Origin: Armatimonadota bacterium
Lineage (GTDB): Bacteria; Armatimonadota; Zipacnadia; JAUWAU01
DNA: 60,796 bases
NCBI GenBank assembly: GCA_030601885.1
Contig: JAUWAU010000037.1
Location: 1 to 60,796, forward strand
Reading direction: 5' to 3'
Position 1 is the stretch's first letter, and each line of letters starts with the position of its first letter. Of the stretch, positions 33,896 to 42,606 are shown piece after piece. The notes beneath the pieces were generated by a model. The model had not been told where the DNA came from and did not search any database. It saw only the letters and a program-made list of their open reading frames with translations. The position numbers were made by a program, and so were the translations under genes.

Positions 33896-34137
33896 CCCCA
33901 GCAGCGAGTGCTCGATGCGGCAGCACTGCCCATGTACGGCAAGACCCGAGTTCGCGCCGCGATACCCAAGCTCCTGCGAGCCTCCGGCATCGGGTCATGC
34001 GCCGCGAACAAACTCTCTCTCACAACTCGGGGCCGTCGCATCAGCCCAGAGAAGGAACGCCACACGTGCGGACGAATACTGGCGCCGGCCCCATCTACGC
34101 AGGCTACCCGGGATGATGCTTGGGCAGGAGCGAAAGC

Positions 34138-35541
34138 ATGGCCGAGAAGAGGCACAACATAGTCCTCATCATGACTGACCAGCATCGGCGGGATTGCGTC
34201 GGCGCATACGGAAGCTCGATCGTCCGCACGCCAAGCCTGGACCGGTTCGCCGACGGCGCCGTCGTGTTCGATCGCTACTACACCAACACGCCTCTGTGCG
34301 CGCCGGCGCGCTGCAGCATCGCCACCGGTCGATACGCCCACGCGCATGGCGTGCTACTGAACAGCTCGCTGCGTCCGGACAGGAAGTTCGCCAGGCTGCA
34401 CAAGGACGAGGTGCTCCTCACCGATCTGCTCGCGCGCGCCGGGTACGACATGGGGCGCGTCGGGATCGACCATATCCACGCAGATCCACCGCTGTGGCAG
34501 CGGGATGGCTTCGCCAAGTACGCGAGCCGACCGGAGTATCGCGAGTATCTGGCGGCAAACGGACTCGAGGACGCCGACCTGTCGGCCTACAAACGTGCCG
34601 TCACGGAAGTCGTGATGGGACGCGCAGCGGAGACCGGCTACAGTTCGCCCGATGCCGGCTGTCACCCGTGTCCGCCCGAGCACTTCTTCGACACCTGGGT
34701 GGCCCGGGAGGCCGTTGGCTTCCTCGAGCAGACCAAGGACGATGCGCCCTTCGCTCTGCTGTGCTACTTCTGGCTGCCGCACCCGCCGGTCGTGGTCCCT
34801 GAGCCGTACTTCAGCATGTACGACCCGGCAGACCTTCAGCCCCCGCCGCACTTCATGGCGCCGCTGGAGGGCAAGCCGCAGATGCACATGCGGCACCTCT
34901 CCGGCCAACTCGGCGCCTACCCGACGCGCGAGGCGTGGCTGAAGACGACGGCCGTGTACTACGGCATGGTCACCATGGCGGATGAGTGCATCGGCATGGT
35001 GCTTGATGCGCTGGCTCGCAAGGGCGTTCAGGACGAGACTCTGATGGTGTTCGTCCCCGATCACGGGGAGATGCTCGGCTGCCACTCGCTGTACCAGAAG
35101 ATGGTGTGCTACGAGGACTCGATCCATCTGCCATGCCTCATGCGCGCGCCCGACATGGCAGCGGGCCGACGCGGTCAATTGGCCAGCCACGTGGATCTGC
35201 TGCCGACAATCCTGGATTACGCCGGAATTGACTCACCGGGCAATCTGCAGGGCATGTCGCTGCGGCCGGTGCTGCAGGACGCCGCGGCAGTCACCCGCGA
35301 TGCGGTGTTTTCCGAGTACAACGGCAACAAGGACCTCAACTACTTTCAGCGAGCCGTCATCACAGAGCGCTATAAGTACATCGAGAACGAGGGCGACATC
35401 TCGGAGCTATACGACCTCGAGGAAGATCCATACGAGATGCGCAATCTGGCTGTCGGAGAGCCGAGCGACATCGAGCAAGACCTGCAGCGCCGCCTGCGGG
35501 AATGGCAGCGCGAGACCGGGGATATGATTGCGTTTAGATAG
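34138..35541 (+). CDS. Cytoplasmic-type sulfatase
   Basis: A 467-residue sulfatase with no signal peptide. ATG 34138 follows GGCAGGAGCGAAAGC, which decides this start. The metal Asp and following residues are in LIMTDQHRRDCVG, the formylglycine site is C54-A-P-A-R in TPLCAPARCSIATGRY, and the second metal cluster is VPDHGEMLG. The single D in TDQ and overall length fit the choline-sulfatase/heparan-N-sulfatase-like branch. Without a signal it would act on small imported sulfated sugars in the cytoplasm, in contrast to the two TAT-exported sulfatases. It is followed by the truncated relative at 35617. Confidence 0.92.
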   Translation: MAEKRHNIVLIMTDQHRRDCVGAYGSSIVRTPSLDRFADGAVVFDRYYTNTPLCAPARCSIATGRYAHAHGVLLNSSLRPDRKFARLHKDEVLLTDLLARAGYDMGRVGIDHIHADPPLWQRDGFAKYASRPEYREYLAANGLEDADLSAYKRAVTEVVMGRAAETGYSSPDAGCHPCPPEHFFDTWVAREAVGFLEQTKDDAPFALLCYFWLPHPPVVVPEPYFSMYDPADLQPPPHFMAPLEGKPQMHMRHLSGQLGAYPTREAWLKTTAVYYGMVTMADECIGMVLDALARKGVQDETLMVFVPDHGEMLGCHSLYQKMVCYEDSIHLPCLMRAPDMAAGRRGQLASHVDLLPTILDYAGIDSPGNLQGMSLRPVLQDAAAVTRDAVFSEYNGNKDLNYFQRAVITERYKYIENEGDISELYDLEEDPYEMRNLAVGEPSDIEQDLQRRLREWQRETGDMIAFR

Positions 35542-35616
35542 GAAGGCAGGCGGGGGACCCATGTCTCCTTTGCACCGGAGTGTGGCGCAGCCTGCCAGGC
35601 TGCGGGCCTTGGTCCG

Positions 35617-36318
35617 ATGGGGGGCAGGAAGGACGATGAGGAAGCTGCTAGTTGCTGTGTGTGTTGCACCGGCGACCACGGCGATACGCAGGGAGAGCAC
35701 GTCGGGCACGCCTATCACTCTCAGAACGGCATTTGGGACACGGTGATAAAGACGCCGCTGGTGGCGCGCTTGCCCGGCGCCTTCGATGGCGGCGTCGTTT
35801 GCACAGAGCTGGTGCAGATCGTAGACATCTTTCCCACGCTGCTGCAGCTCCTGGAGCTGAACGAACCCGAGGCGGCGGCCAGCATCCAAGGCGCGAGCGT
35901 GCTTGAGGCACTAAAGGGGTCCGTTCGGGAGTTCGCCCTGGCCGAGTGCCAGACGCCGAAGCACGTGTTCAAGCGGGTGTGGAGCATGCATCCGGATCAG
36001 GACGTTCGGTGGCTCAACGAGGCGCTGAAGGCGGCCCGCACGCTGAAATACAAGTACATCTGGAGCTCCGTCGGACGGGACATGCTCTTCGACATTGAGA
36101 ACGATCCGGATGAGCAGTGCAACATCATTGGCCGGAAGCCCGAGGTCGCCCGCGAGCTGCAGCAAGAGCTGGAAGAGCTCCTCATGTCCATGGAGCAGCG
36201 CTACTATCAGGACATGTACCGCCCGGGGCGACCGAAGATAGACGCGAAGGCCATTCGCCGACTCGCCGCGTGGGGGCTGTATCAGCCGGGCATCGTGCCG
36301 CCGTGGACGGATGACTGA
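35617..36318 (+). pseudogene. Truncated sulfatase, C-terminal part only
   Basis: The frame matches only the last third of a sulfatase, beginning abruptly at TGDHGDTQGEHVGH (about 35671), equivalent to the DHG metal block. It continues through VIKTPLVARLPG, VQIVDIFPTLLQLL and LKYKYIWS. The CxPxR site and the first metal half are missing, so it cannot be catalytic. Just before the break, in another frame, a ribosome site (GGCAGGAAGGACG) and ATG at 35636 open a signal-like MRKLLVAVCVA. That suggests a deletion joined the start of one gene to the end of another. It could also be a single sulfatase with a large internal deletion. Confidence 0.75.
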
Positions 36319-36406
36319 GGCAGGTGCGTCGGGAGCGCCGGCACCATCTTCAAGCCACGCACGGCGCGCGGGCCGAAGGGAAACGCTTGCACCGGCCGGG
36401 GCCCGT

Positions 36407-37693
36407 CTATTTCTTGGCAGCCGGGGCCGGCTGTTCTTTCTTGGCGGACGGCTTTGCCCCCGGCTTCTTTGCGGGCGCGGCAGGCTTCTCTTCGGCCTTC
36501 TTCTCGGGCTCCGGACGGGGCGGAGGAGGCGTTGGCTTAACGACGCCGGTGGACCACACGCCGGGTATCTCGCAGTTGCAGGCCATGCAGCGGCGCGACT
36601 TGGAATTGAAGGCGACGTTCCGCGCTTCGTATCCCAAGCGCTCGATGATCGGCTGCAGACACTTGGGACAGTACGTCGTCTGTCCGGCCCGCTCCGTCGG
36701 CACATTCCCCACATACGCGAATCGAAGCCCCGCCTTGTAGGCCTCCTTCCGGAGATCCCGCAGCACGTCTGCCTTCGTGGCCGAGTAGGCGGGCGCGGCG
36801 AACCGGTACCGCGGGAAGAAGGCGGCGAAATGCAGAGGAATATCCGGCCCGCACGTCCCGAGTATCCACTCACACATCTTCGTGACGTACGTCGTCTTGT
36901 CGTTTTGCCCGGGCACGACGAGATTGGTGATCTCCATCCATACGTCTTGCTCGCGGATGGTTTCGATAGCGGCCTGCACGGCAGCCAGCTTGCCGCCGGT
37001 GACGCTTCTGTAAAAGGACTCAGTGAAGCCTTTCAGATCCACGTTGAACGCGTCGATGACGGCGCACGCCTCTTTGAGCGGCTCCGGATTGATGAAGCCA
37101 CTCGTGTGCGCCATGGTGTATAGGCCCGCCTCACGTGCCAGCTTAGCGGTATCGATGACGTATTCCAGTTGCACCACTGGGTCGTTCACGCCGAAGGCAA
37201 TGCCGGCGCAGCCCGCCTGCTGAGCCGACTCGATGGCGTGCTCGGGAGAGACAGCCTGCGCCTCGACATTCTCCGGGTCGCCCTGAGAAACTGTGTATGT
37301 GCTGCAATACTTGCAGGCCAGGACGCATCCTGCCGTGCCCATGGTGAGCACGCTGGTTCCCGGGTGGACGTGAAACAGGCCGTGCCGCTCTATGGGTTCG
37401 GCCTTCACAACGGCTGCCTGGCCATAGACCAACGACACGATCTTGTCGTCACGGGCGGCGCGCGCGCGGCATTGGCCGGATCGGCCCGCCGGTATGTTGC
37501 ACGCGTGCGGACAGAGCACGCACTGGAGCGTGCCGTCTTCGAGCTTGTTCCAGTATCGCGCTTTGCCCGCCGGTTGTGCGCCCTCCGCGACGCCGTGACT
37601 CGAAGGGGGGGCAAGGGCCAGAGCGGCGGCGAACCCGGCCGCCGAACGCCCCGCACCTCGGAAGAAACCCCTTCGCGTTGTCCTCGTCGCCAT
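36407..37693 (-). CDS. TAT-exported AmrS-like radical SAM protein
   Basis: A 428-residue radical SAM protein. ATG 37693 follows GGGAGGCAACGT. It opens a twin-arginine signal (TRRGFFRGAGRSAAGFAAAL), so the folded iron-sulfur protein may be exported. The SAM cluster motif is C123-x3-C127-x2-C130 in GTAGCVLACKYCSTYTVSQ. An N-terminal Cys set (CVLCPHACNIPAG) and C-terminal pairs (YCPKC; CMACNCEIPG) match the AmmeMemoRadiSam-system enzyme AmrS, related to pyruvate formate-lyase activases. The usual partners, Memo and AMMECR1, are not next to it. The last ~50 residues are a Lys/Pro/Ala tail of low complexity. Its substrate is unknown. Confidence 0.88.
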   Translation of the reverse strand: MATRTTRRGFFRGAGRSAAGFAAALALAPPSSHGVAEGAQPAGKARYWNKLEDGTLQCVLCPHACNIPAGRSGQCRARAARDDKIVSLVYGQAAVVKAEPIERHGLFHVHPGTSVLTMGTAGCVLACKYCSTYTVSQGDPENVEAQAVSPEHAIESAQQAGCAGIAFGVNDPVVQLEYVIDTAKLAREAGLYTMAHTSGFINPEPLKEACAVIDAFNVDLKGFTESFYRSVTGGKLAAVQAAIETIREQDVWMEITNLVVPGQNDKTTYVTKMCEWILGTCGPDIPLHFAAFFPRYRFAAPAYSATKADVLRDLRKEAYKAGLRFAYVGNVPTERAGQTTYCPKCLQPIIERLGYEARNVAFNSKSRRCMACNCEIPGVWSTGVVKPTPPPPRPEPEKKAEEKPAAPAKKPGAKPSAKKEQPAPAAKK

Positions 37694-37858
37694 ACGTTGC
37701 CTCCCAAAACGTCGGCACGGCCTGCCGCGGCCACGAATGCCGCGACCAGCGCGCTGCTCCATCCGATACAAACGTCCTCGGCCCATATTTGGAGCCGTCC
37801 AAGACTGGATCTGTGGTCGGGATGACGGGTGCGTCGGCGGACGCACGGGCGACGGCAA

Positions 37859-39244
37859 TTACCTCTCCGGCACTGCGCTCAGGAGGCCATCGGGCCGAGT
37901 AGAGAGAATTCGTGTCCGGACCATCTTCCCCGCTTGCGCGGTGCCTCTTTCCAGAGCCACGCGTACGTAGTTGTCGGTCAGCCCCGAGACGACCGCATCG
38001 CTGCCGCCATGGGCGCCCTCAATAAGCACCACTGCGGCCGTTCCTACTAGCCTTCGCCTGAAGGCCTGCGCCTTCCTGTCGGATAACTGCCGAAGCGCTT
38101 GGCAGCGCCTCTTCTTGACCTCCTCCTGCACTTGGTCAGGAAAGTCTGCCGCGGGTGTCCCGGCGCGCGCCGAGTAGCTGAACACGTGCAGGTACGTCAG
38201 GGGGAGCCCAGAGAGCAATTCGTGGGTGTTGTGGAACTGGCGCTCTGCCTCGCCGGGAAAGCCGACGATGACGTCGGCGCCAATGCCCGCCGCCGGGACC
38301 CGCGTGGCAATGTTCGCGATGAGGTCGGCGAAGAAGCCGCCCGTGTAGGGCCGGTTCATCCGGCGCAGTATCTCGTCGTCGCCGCTTTGCAGCGGCATGT
38401 GAAAGTGGCGGCACACCTTGCGGGAATCGGCCGCCAGCGATATCAGGTCATCATCCACCTCGTGCGGCTCAATGGAGCTCAGACGTACCCGACCGATGCC
38501 GGGAAGCTCGACGAGCCGCGCGACCAGATCCGCCAGACGCAGCGGCCGAGAAAGATCCACCCCATACGCGCCCAGATGCACGCCCACGAGGACTATTTCG
38601 GCATGCCCGACGTCCAGGAAGCGTTTCGCCTGTTCGATGGCGCGGTCGAGCGACAAGCTCCGACTGGGCCCCCGTGCGCGCCGGACGATGCAGTACGTGC
38701 AGGCGGCATCACAGCCGTCCTGCACTTTCATGAACGCGCGAGTGTGCTCGCCGAAGTGGCTCACGAGCGGCCCATCGAAGGCTCCGGGCTCCGTGATGTC
38801 GGACACGTGCACCGGTGCCACGGACTCGCCCGGCACCGCCGAACCGCGCCGACAGCCCTCCGGGCTGCCGGCCATTGCCAGCCCGTCGGCGACCAATTCG
38901 GGCAGGTTCGGCTTGTCTGCGTTGCCGACCACGAGATCGACCTCCGGAATGCCGGCTACGGCCTCGCTGCTCACCTCCGCGTAGCAGCCGGTGACGACGA
39001 CGAACGCGTGGGGATTCGTGCGCTTGGCACGCCGCGCGAGCCGCCGCGAGTCCCGATCGCTGCGGGAGGTGACCGTGCAGCTATTGACCACATAAACGTC
39101 GGCCCTGCCGCCGAAGGGCACGATCTGATATCCCGACCGCACGAACTGCTCGCGTATTGTCTCGGTGTCGTATTGGTTGAGCTTGCAGCCTACCGTTGCC
39201 AAGCCCACGGTTGGGGGCTGCAGATTCGAGAATCCGCCGGACAT
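37859..39244 (-). CDS. mtaB: tRNA (N6-threonylcarbamoyladenosine(37)-C2)-methylthiotransferase MtaB
   Basis: A 461-residue radical SAM methylthiotransferase that adds a methylthio group to ct6A/t6A37 of tRNAs decoding ANN codons. The N-terminal UPF0004 domain supplies the three auxiliary-cluster Cys in GCKLNQYDTE, NSCTVTSRSD and TGCYAEV. The radical SAM motif is CDAACTYC in VQDGCDAACTYCIVRRARG, followed by HFHMPLQSGDD and IVGFPGE. A C-terminal TRAM-like domain (VLIEGAHGGSDAVVSGLTDN) binds tRNA. GCKLNQYD distinguishes MtaB from MiaB and RimO. The open frame continues far upstream on this strand, but only ATG 39244, after GAGGTGTGCGCA, starts the conserved protein. Confidence 0.93.
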   Translation of the reverse strand: MSGGFSNLQPPTVGLATVGCKLNQYDTETIREQFVRSGYQIVPFGGRADVYVVNSCTVTSRSDRDSRRLARRAKRTNPHAFVVVTGCYAEVSSEAVAGIPEVDLVVGNADKPNLPELVADGLAMAGSPEGCRRGSAVPGESVAPVHVSDITEPGAFDGPLVSHFGEHTRAFMKVQDGCDAACTYCIVRRARGPSRSLSLDRAIEQAKRFLDVGHAEIVLVGVHLGAYGVDLSRPLRLADLVARLVELPGIGRVRLSSIEPHEVDDDLISLAADSRKVCRHFHMPLQSGDDEILRRMNRPYTGGFFADLIANIATRVPAAGIGADVIVGFPGEAERQFHNTHELLSGLPLTYLHVFSYSARAGTPAADFPDQVQEEVKKRRCQALRQLSDRKAQAFRRRLVGTAAVVLIEGAHGGSDAVVSGLTDNYVRVALERGTAQAGKMVRTRILSTRPDGLLSAVPER

Positions 39245-39266
39245 TGCGCACACCTCAACCCGCACA

Positions 39267-39296
39267 AGTGTACCAGGATCGGCCCCCTGGTGGCAA
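39267..39296 (-). promoter_or_regulatory. Predicted promoter of mtaB
   Basis: Minus strand TTGCCA (39291-39296) and TACACT (39267-39272), spacer 18. It would start transcription near 39260, about 16 bases before the ATG. Confidence 0.45.
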
Positions 39297-39760
39297 TGAG
39301 AAGCACTGCCCACAATCCCAGTACACTTCCGCGAGCGTCGGCCCTGGTAACACCATTCGTGCTCGGAGCGTTTCTTGAGGCAGAAGGCAGGCTGCCGGTC
39401 GTGGCGCGATGGGGCGCACTTGCCGGCCTGCCGCGGCGGGGCCGGCGCGCCGCGGAACGCTGCCCGGGGCTGATGGCACGCGGATGCAGGTGTGGACATC
39501 GTTCCACCAGTGTGGCATGATGTAGTGGAATAACGGGCACAATACCTCATAGAGGTCGATGCGCGTGCGGCTTCCTCCGGCGGGTTCCCGGCCGGGTGCA
39601 GGAAGGTGTGTGCGCGCCGGCGAACGAATACACACGAAACCATCGTCGCAGTTTCTGGTACGCACAACGACGGCTGTGCACCCGGTGAGGCTACCATCGC
39701 ACTCATCTTCTCATCCGTTTGTGCTCGCCTCCGGGGCGCACGGAGAACGGTGATCACAGG
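39297..39760. other. Divergent intergenic region, no gene seen
   Basis: About 460 bases between the mtaB promoter and the histidine kinase. Only short unconvincing frames occur. No clear promoter for the kinase was found; an AT-richer patch around 39510-39550 is the best location for one. Confidence 0.4.
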
Positions 39761-41554
39761 ATGCTTACGGACGAGGTGGCCTTTCTGCGCGGCCACAAGG
39801 CGGAACTCGTAGAGCGCTGGGAGCGGCACATTCAGGATGCAATCAATCCCCAGTTCCTCGCCGATCAGGGCTTCCTTGGGCGCGCTGCCCTGGCGCCGTT
39901 GTTCGACGGCATCATTTTGGCGCTCGAAAGCAACCAGTACCGGGAACTGAACCGGATCTTCGACCGCCTCGTGGACCAGGGCCACCTGCACGGCATCGGC
40001 ATCCGGGACGCAAAGGAGCTCCTCTGCAGTCTCCCCGTCGTCGCCCAGCAAGTTCTGGACGAGGAGCACAAGGGCGAGCGAGGCTACAAATGGGTCTCGC
40101 GTCGCTTGGCGGCCGGGAGGGAGTCGCTGAAGTCCGTCTATTCGAAACGGACGGCGGAACCTCTGCTCAATGTCCTGCGGGGGCACCGGGCGGCCATACT
40201 GAGCCGCTGGGCGCGCGAGCTGCCCACGCCAACCATTAGCCCGCATTTCGCCGTCGTGAGCGCGGAAGAGCGGAGGCAATTCGTCGAGGCGACGTTCGCC
40301 ATCTGCTGCCGCCTGCTGGCGGGCGAGGAAGAGAGGATGTCGGAGCCGCGTGAGGGCGAGGAGCAGCAGAAGCCGTATTTCAACCAGTATCTGCTCGACG
40401 TGATCCCCTTCTTCAAAGAGCGCGGTTTCGCCATCTCTGACGTCATGAGGGCGATCACACGTCTGGACGTGATTGCCGAGCCGCTGGTCTTTAGCGCCTA
40501 CGAGGACGATGCGAGCACTTACCGCCGGGCGAGGGCGGTCCTGGGCGAGGCCAGCGAGCGCCTTGCCTCGGCCTTTGCCGAGGGCTACAACCAGCAGCTC
40601 ATGCGCGACTACTATAACGAAGTCTCCATCATGCTGCACCGGATCAAGAACAAGCTCACCGCGGTGCCAACAAGCTTGCAGACCATTCTGCCACAGGTCT
40701 ACGATGGCGTCCACATCGACGGCGATACGCTCACGGCGGAGAATGCGAAATACCTGCAGCAGTATGAGCAGCTTCGCACGGACTCGCTGCAATCCACGCT
40801 GGCAGTATTGGAAGAGGTGACTGGCGGAACCGACAACCCCCCGCCGGATCTGGCGTCCGGGCTCGCCGAGTTGATGGGGGAACATCAGAAGCTCACGGAC
40901 TTCGTCACAGAGAATCACGAGCAGATCAGCGCCATCAAACGCAAGCTCAGACCTGATGCCATCGAACGTGTAGAAGAGTTTCTTACCGACGCCCTCGAGG
41001 GCGGGCAGCTCACCGCAGACCTGACGAGGGAGTTGCAAGATATTCAGAACGAGCTCTACAGCCGCGAGCCGCCGGTGTGGGAGCCCATCGACCTCCGAGA
41101 GCCCCTCAAGGAGGCCTTCGAGGAGTCCCTGGGGGAAGCCCGGGCGAAGGAGATCTCGTACAAGCTCGGTGTGGGAGATGAGGAGGTCATCGTCTTCGGC
41201 GTGCGTCGGCAGCTCATGCGGCCACTTGCCCAAGTGATTGGCAATGCGGTGAAGTACACGCCGGAGAATGGCTCGATACAGGTAAATCTTGAGCGCACGG
41301 ACGGACATGCCCTCGTGTCCGTCAAAGACACCGGCATCGGAATCCCCGAGGGGCAAGAGGATCTCGTGTTCGAGTTGTGCCAGCGCTGCACGAATGCTCA
41401 GGAGTACTATCGCGAGGGCTCGGGCACCGGGCTGTATCACGATCGCAAGACGGTCCGCCTGCACAATGGCGACATGTGGGTCGAATCGCCCGGCGAGAAC
41501 CAGGGCAGCACCTTCTTCATCCAGCTCCCCATCTACAACCACAAGAAAGACTGA
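39761..41554 (+). CDS. Orphan sensor histidine kinase with duplicated RsbRD-N-like sensor
   Basis: A 597-residue soluble histidine kinase. The N-terminal 270 residues contain two copies of a helical sensor: LRGHKAELVERW (9-20) recurs as LRGHRAAILSRW (139-150). Both match the RsbRD-N pattern seen in stressosome-type and cyanobacterial sensors. The phospho-acceptor is H293 in MLHRIKNKLTAVPTSL. About 190 mostly helical residues, more than usual, separate it from the ATPase N box QVIGNAVKYTPENG (near 491-504). The G1 box is VKDTGIGIPEG and G2 is EGSGTGLYHDRK. There is no membrane helix and no receiver gene beside it, so its partner lies elsewhere. Start ATG 39761 has only a weak ribosome site. 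It ends three bases from the convergent gene. Confidence 0.88.
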   Translation: MLTDEVAFLRGHKAELVERWERHIQDAINPQFLADQGFLGRAALAPLFDGIILALESNQYRELNRIFDRLVDQGHLHGIGIRDAKELLCSLPVVAQQVLDEEHKGERGYKWVSRRLAAGRESLKSVYSKRTAEPLLNVLRGHRAAILSRWARELPTPTISPHFAVVSAEERRQFVEATFAICCRLLAGEEERMSEPREGEEQQKPYFNQYLLDVIPFFKERGFAISDVMRAITRLDVIAEPLVFSAYEDDASTYRRARAVLGEASERLASAFAEGYNQQLMRDYYNEVSIMLHRIKNKLTAVPTSLQTILPQVYDGVHIDGDTLTAENAKYLQQYEQLRTDSLQSTLAVLEEVTGGTDNPPPDLASGLAELMGEHQKLTDFVTENHEQISAIKRKLRPDAIERVEEFLTDALEGGQLTADLTRELQDIQNELYSREPPVWEPIDLREPLKEAFEESLGEARAKEISYKLGVGDEEVIVFGVRRQLMRPLAQVIGNAVKYTPENGSIQVNLERTDGHALVSVKDTGIGIPEGQEDLVFELCQRCTNAQEYYREGSGTGLYHDRKTVRLHNGDMWVESPGENQGSTFFIQLPIYNHKKD

Positions 41555-41557
41555 GCA

Positions 41558-42562
41558 TCACGGCGTGGGCTGAGGCGGGAGAAGCTCCTCTCGTCTGGCC
41601 ATCGCGCCGAATATGCCTCCGGTGTGTATGAAGAGCAGACGCTCGTGCTCGGCAAGGCGGCCCTGCTTGAGCTGATCAACGAGGCCGAAGAAGGCTTTGC
41701 TGGTATAGACGGGATCCAGGATCATGCCGGTGCGCTCGGCCACGAGGCGGATGAGGTCGAGCTGCTCTGGCCAAGACTCCGCGTAGCCACCTCCCACGTA
41801 CCCATCGATTATCCTGATGTCCTGCTCGCCGACGCGCACGTCGAGACCGTAGCGGCGTATCGTGCGGCGGCAGAGCGTCAGCACCACGGCGCTGCAACGC
41901 TCCGCGGTTCGGCTGATGTTCACGCCGACGACTTGCATCGCCACACCGTGCAGCTTGGTGCCGAGCAGCAGCCCGGCATACGTGCCCCCTGAGCCCACCG
42001 CGGTGACGATGCAGTCAATGGCAAGCTGCATTTCCCCGACCTGACGCGCTATCTCGCCCACCGCGTCCACGTAACCCAGCACGCCCACTTCGTTCGAGCC
42101 ACCCACCGGAATGACGTAGGGCCGCTTGCCCTCGGCGGCGAGCTGGTCGGCGACGTCGCGCATCGCCGCCTCGATCGCGCCATCAGTGTCGGCCTCAACA
42201 ATCCGCACGTCCGCCCCAACCAGCGCGTCCAGGAATAGGTTCCCGTCCGGCTGGGGTGGCTCCGTGCCCCGAAGCACGAGGACGGCATCCAGTCCCAGTT
42301 CGCGCGCGAAAACCGCTGTCGCCCGGGCATGATTCGATTGGATGGCGCCCGCGGTGATGAGGGTGTCGCAGCCTTGCGCGATGGCGTCTGCGACCAGGTA
42401 GCCGAGCTTGCGCACCTTGTTGCCGGTGAGCAGGCAGCCCGTCTCGTCGTCGCGCTTTATCCACACCTCGCGCCCGCTGAAAACGTCATCGAGCGCATCG
42501 TAGTGGACGATGCGCGTGGGGAGATTCGCGAGGCAGATTGGCTTCGGCAGCTCCTGGGCCAT
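41558..42562 (-). CDS. D-cysteine desulfhydrase / ACC deaminase-family PLP enzyme
   Basis: A 334-residue fold-type II PLP enzyme. The Schiff-base Lys is K49 in LLTGNKVRKLGYL, the motif shared by ACC deaminase and D-cysteine desulfhydrase (DcyD). Other marks are ITAGAIQSNHARATA, the phosphate-binding TAVGSGGTYAGLLLG and the closing FIHTGGIFGAMA. Length fits DcyD, which converts D-cysteine to pyruvate, sulfide and ammonia; ACC deaminase cannot be excluded. ATG 42562 follows GGAGGAGCGCC, 44 bases after the last secretin gene, so it probably shares that transcript, although the functional link is unclear. Confidence 0.85.
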   Translation of the reverse strand: MAQELPKPICLANLPTRIVHYDALDDVFSGREVWIKRDDETGCLLTGNKVRKLGYLVADAIAQGCDTLITAGAIQSNHARATAVFARELGLDAVLVLRGTEPPQPDGNLFLDALVGADVRIVEADTDGAIEAAMRDVADQLAAEGKRPYVIPVGGSNEVGVLGYVDAVGEIARQVGEMQLAIDCIVTAVGSGGTYAGLLLGTKLHGVAMQVVGVNISRTAERCSAVVLTLCRRTIRRYGLDVRVGEQDIRIIDGYVGGGYAESWPEQLDLIRLVAERTGMILDPVYTSKAFFGLVDQLKQGRLAEHERLLFIHTGGIFGAMARREELLPPQPTP

Positions 42563-42606
42563 GGCGCTCCTCCATCGATGCTCCGTCTACCCCGCCTTGG
42601 CTCCGG

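Noticed and set aside
37859..41542. A 1227-codon minus-strand open frame spanning mtaB and the histidine kinase region
   Set aside because: Only its last 461 codons match a protein family (MtaB). The rest is antisense to the histidine kinase, which has all its own motifs.
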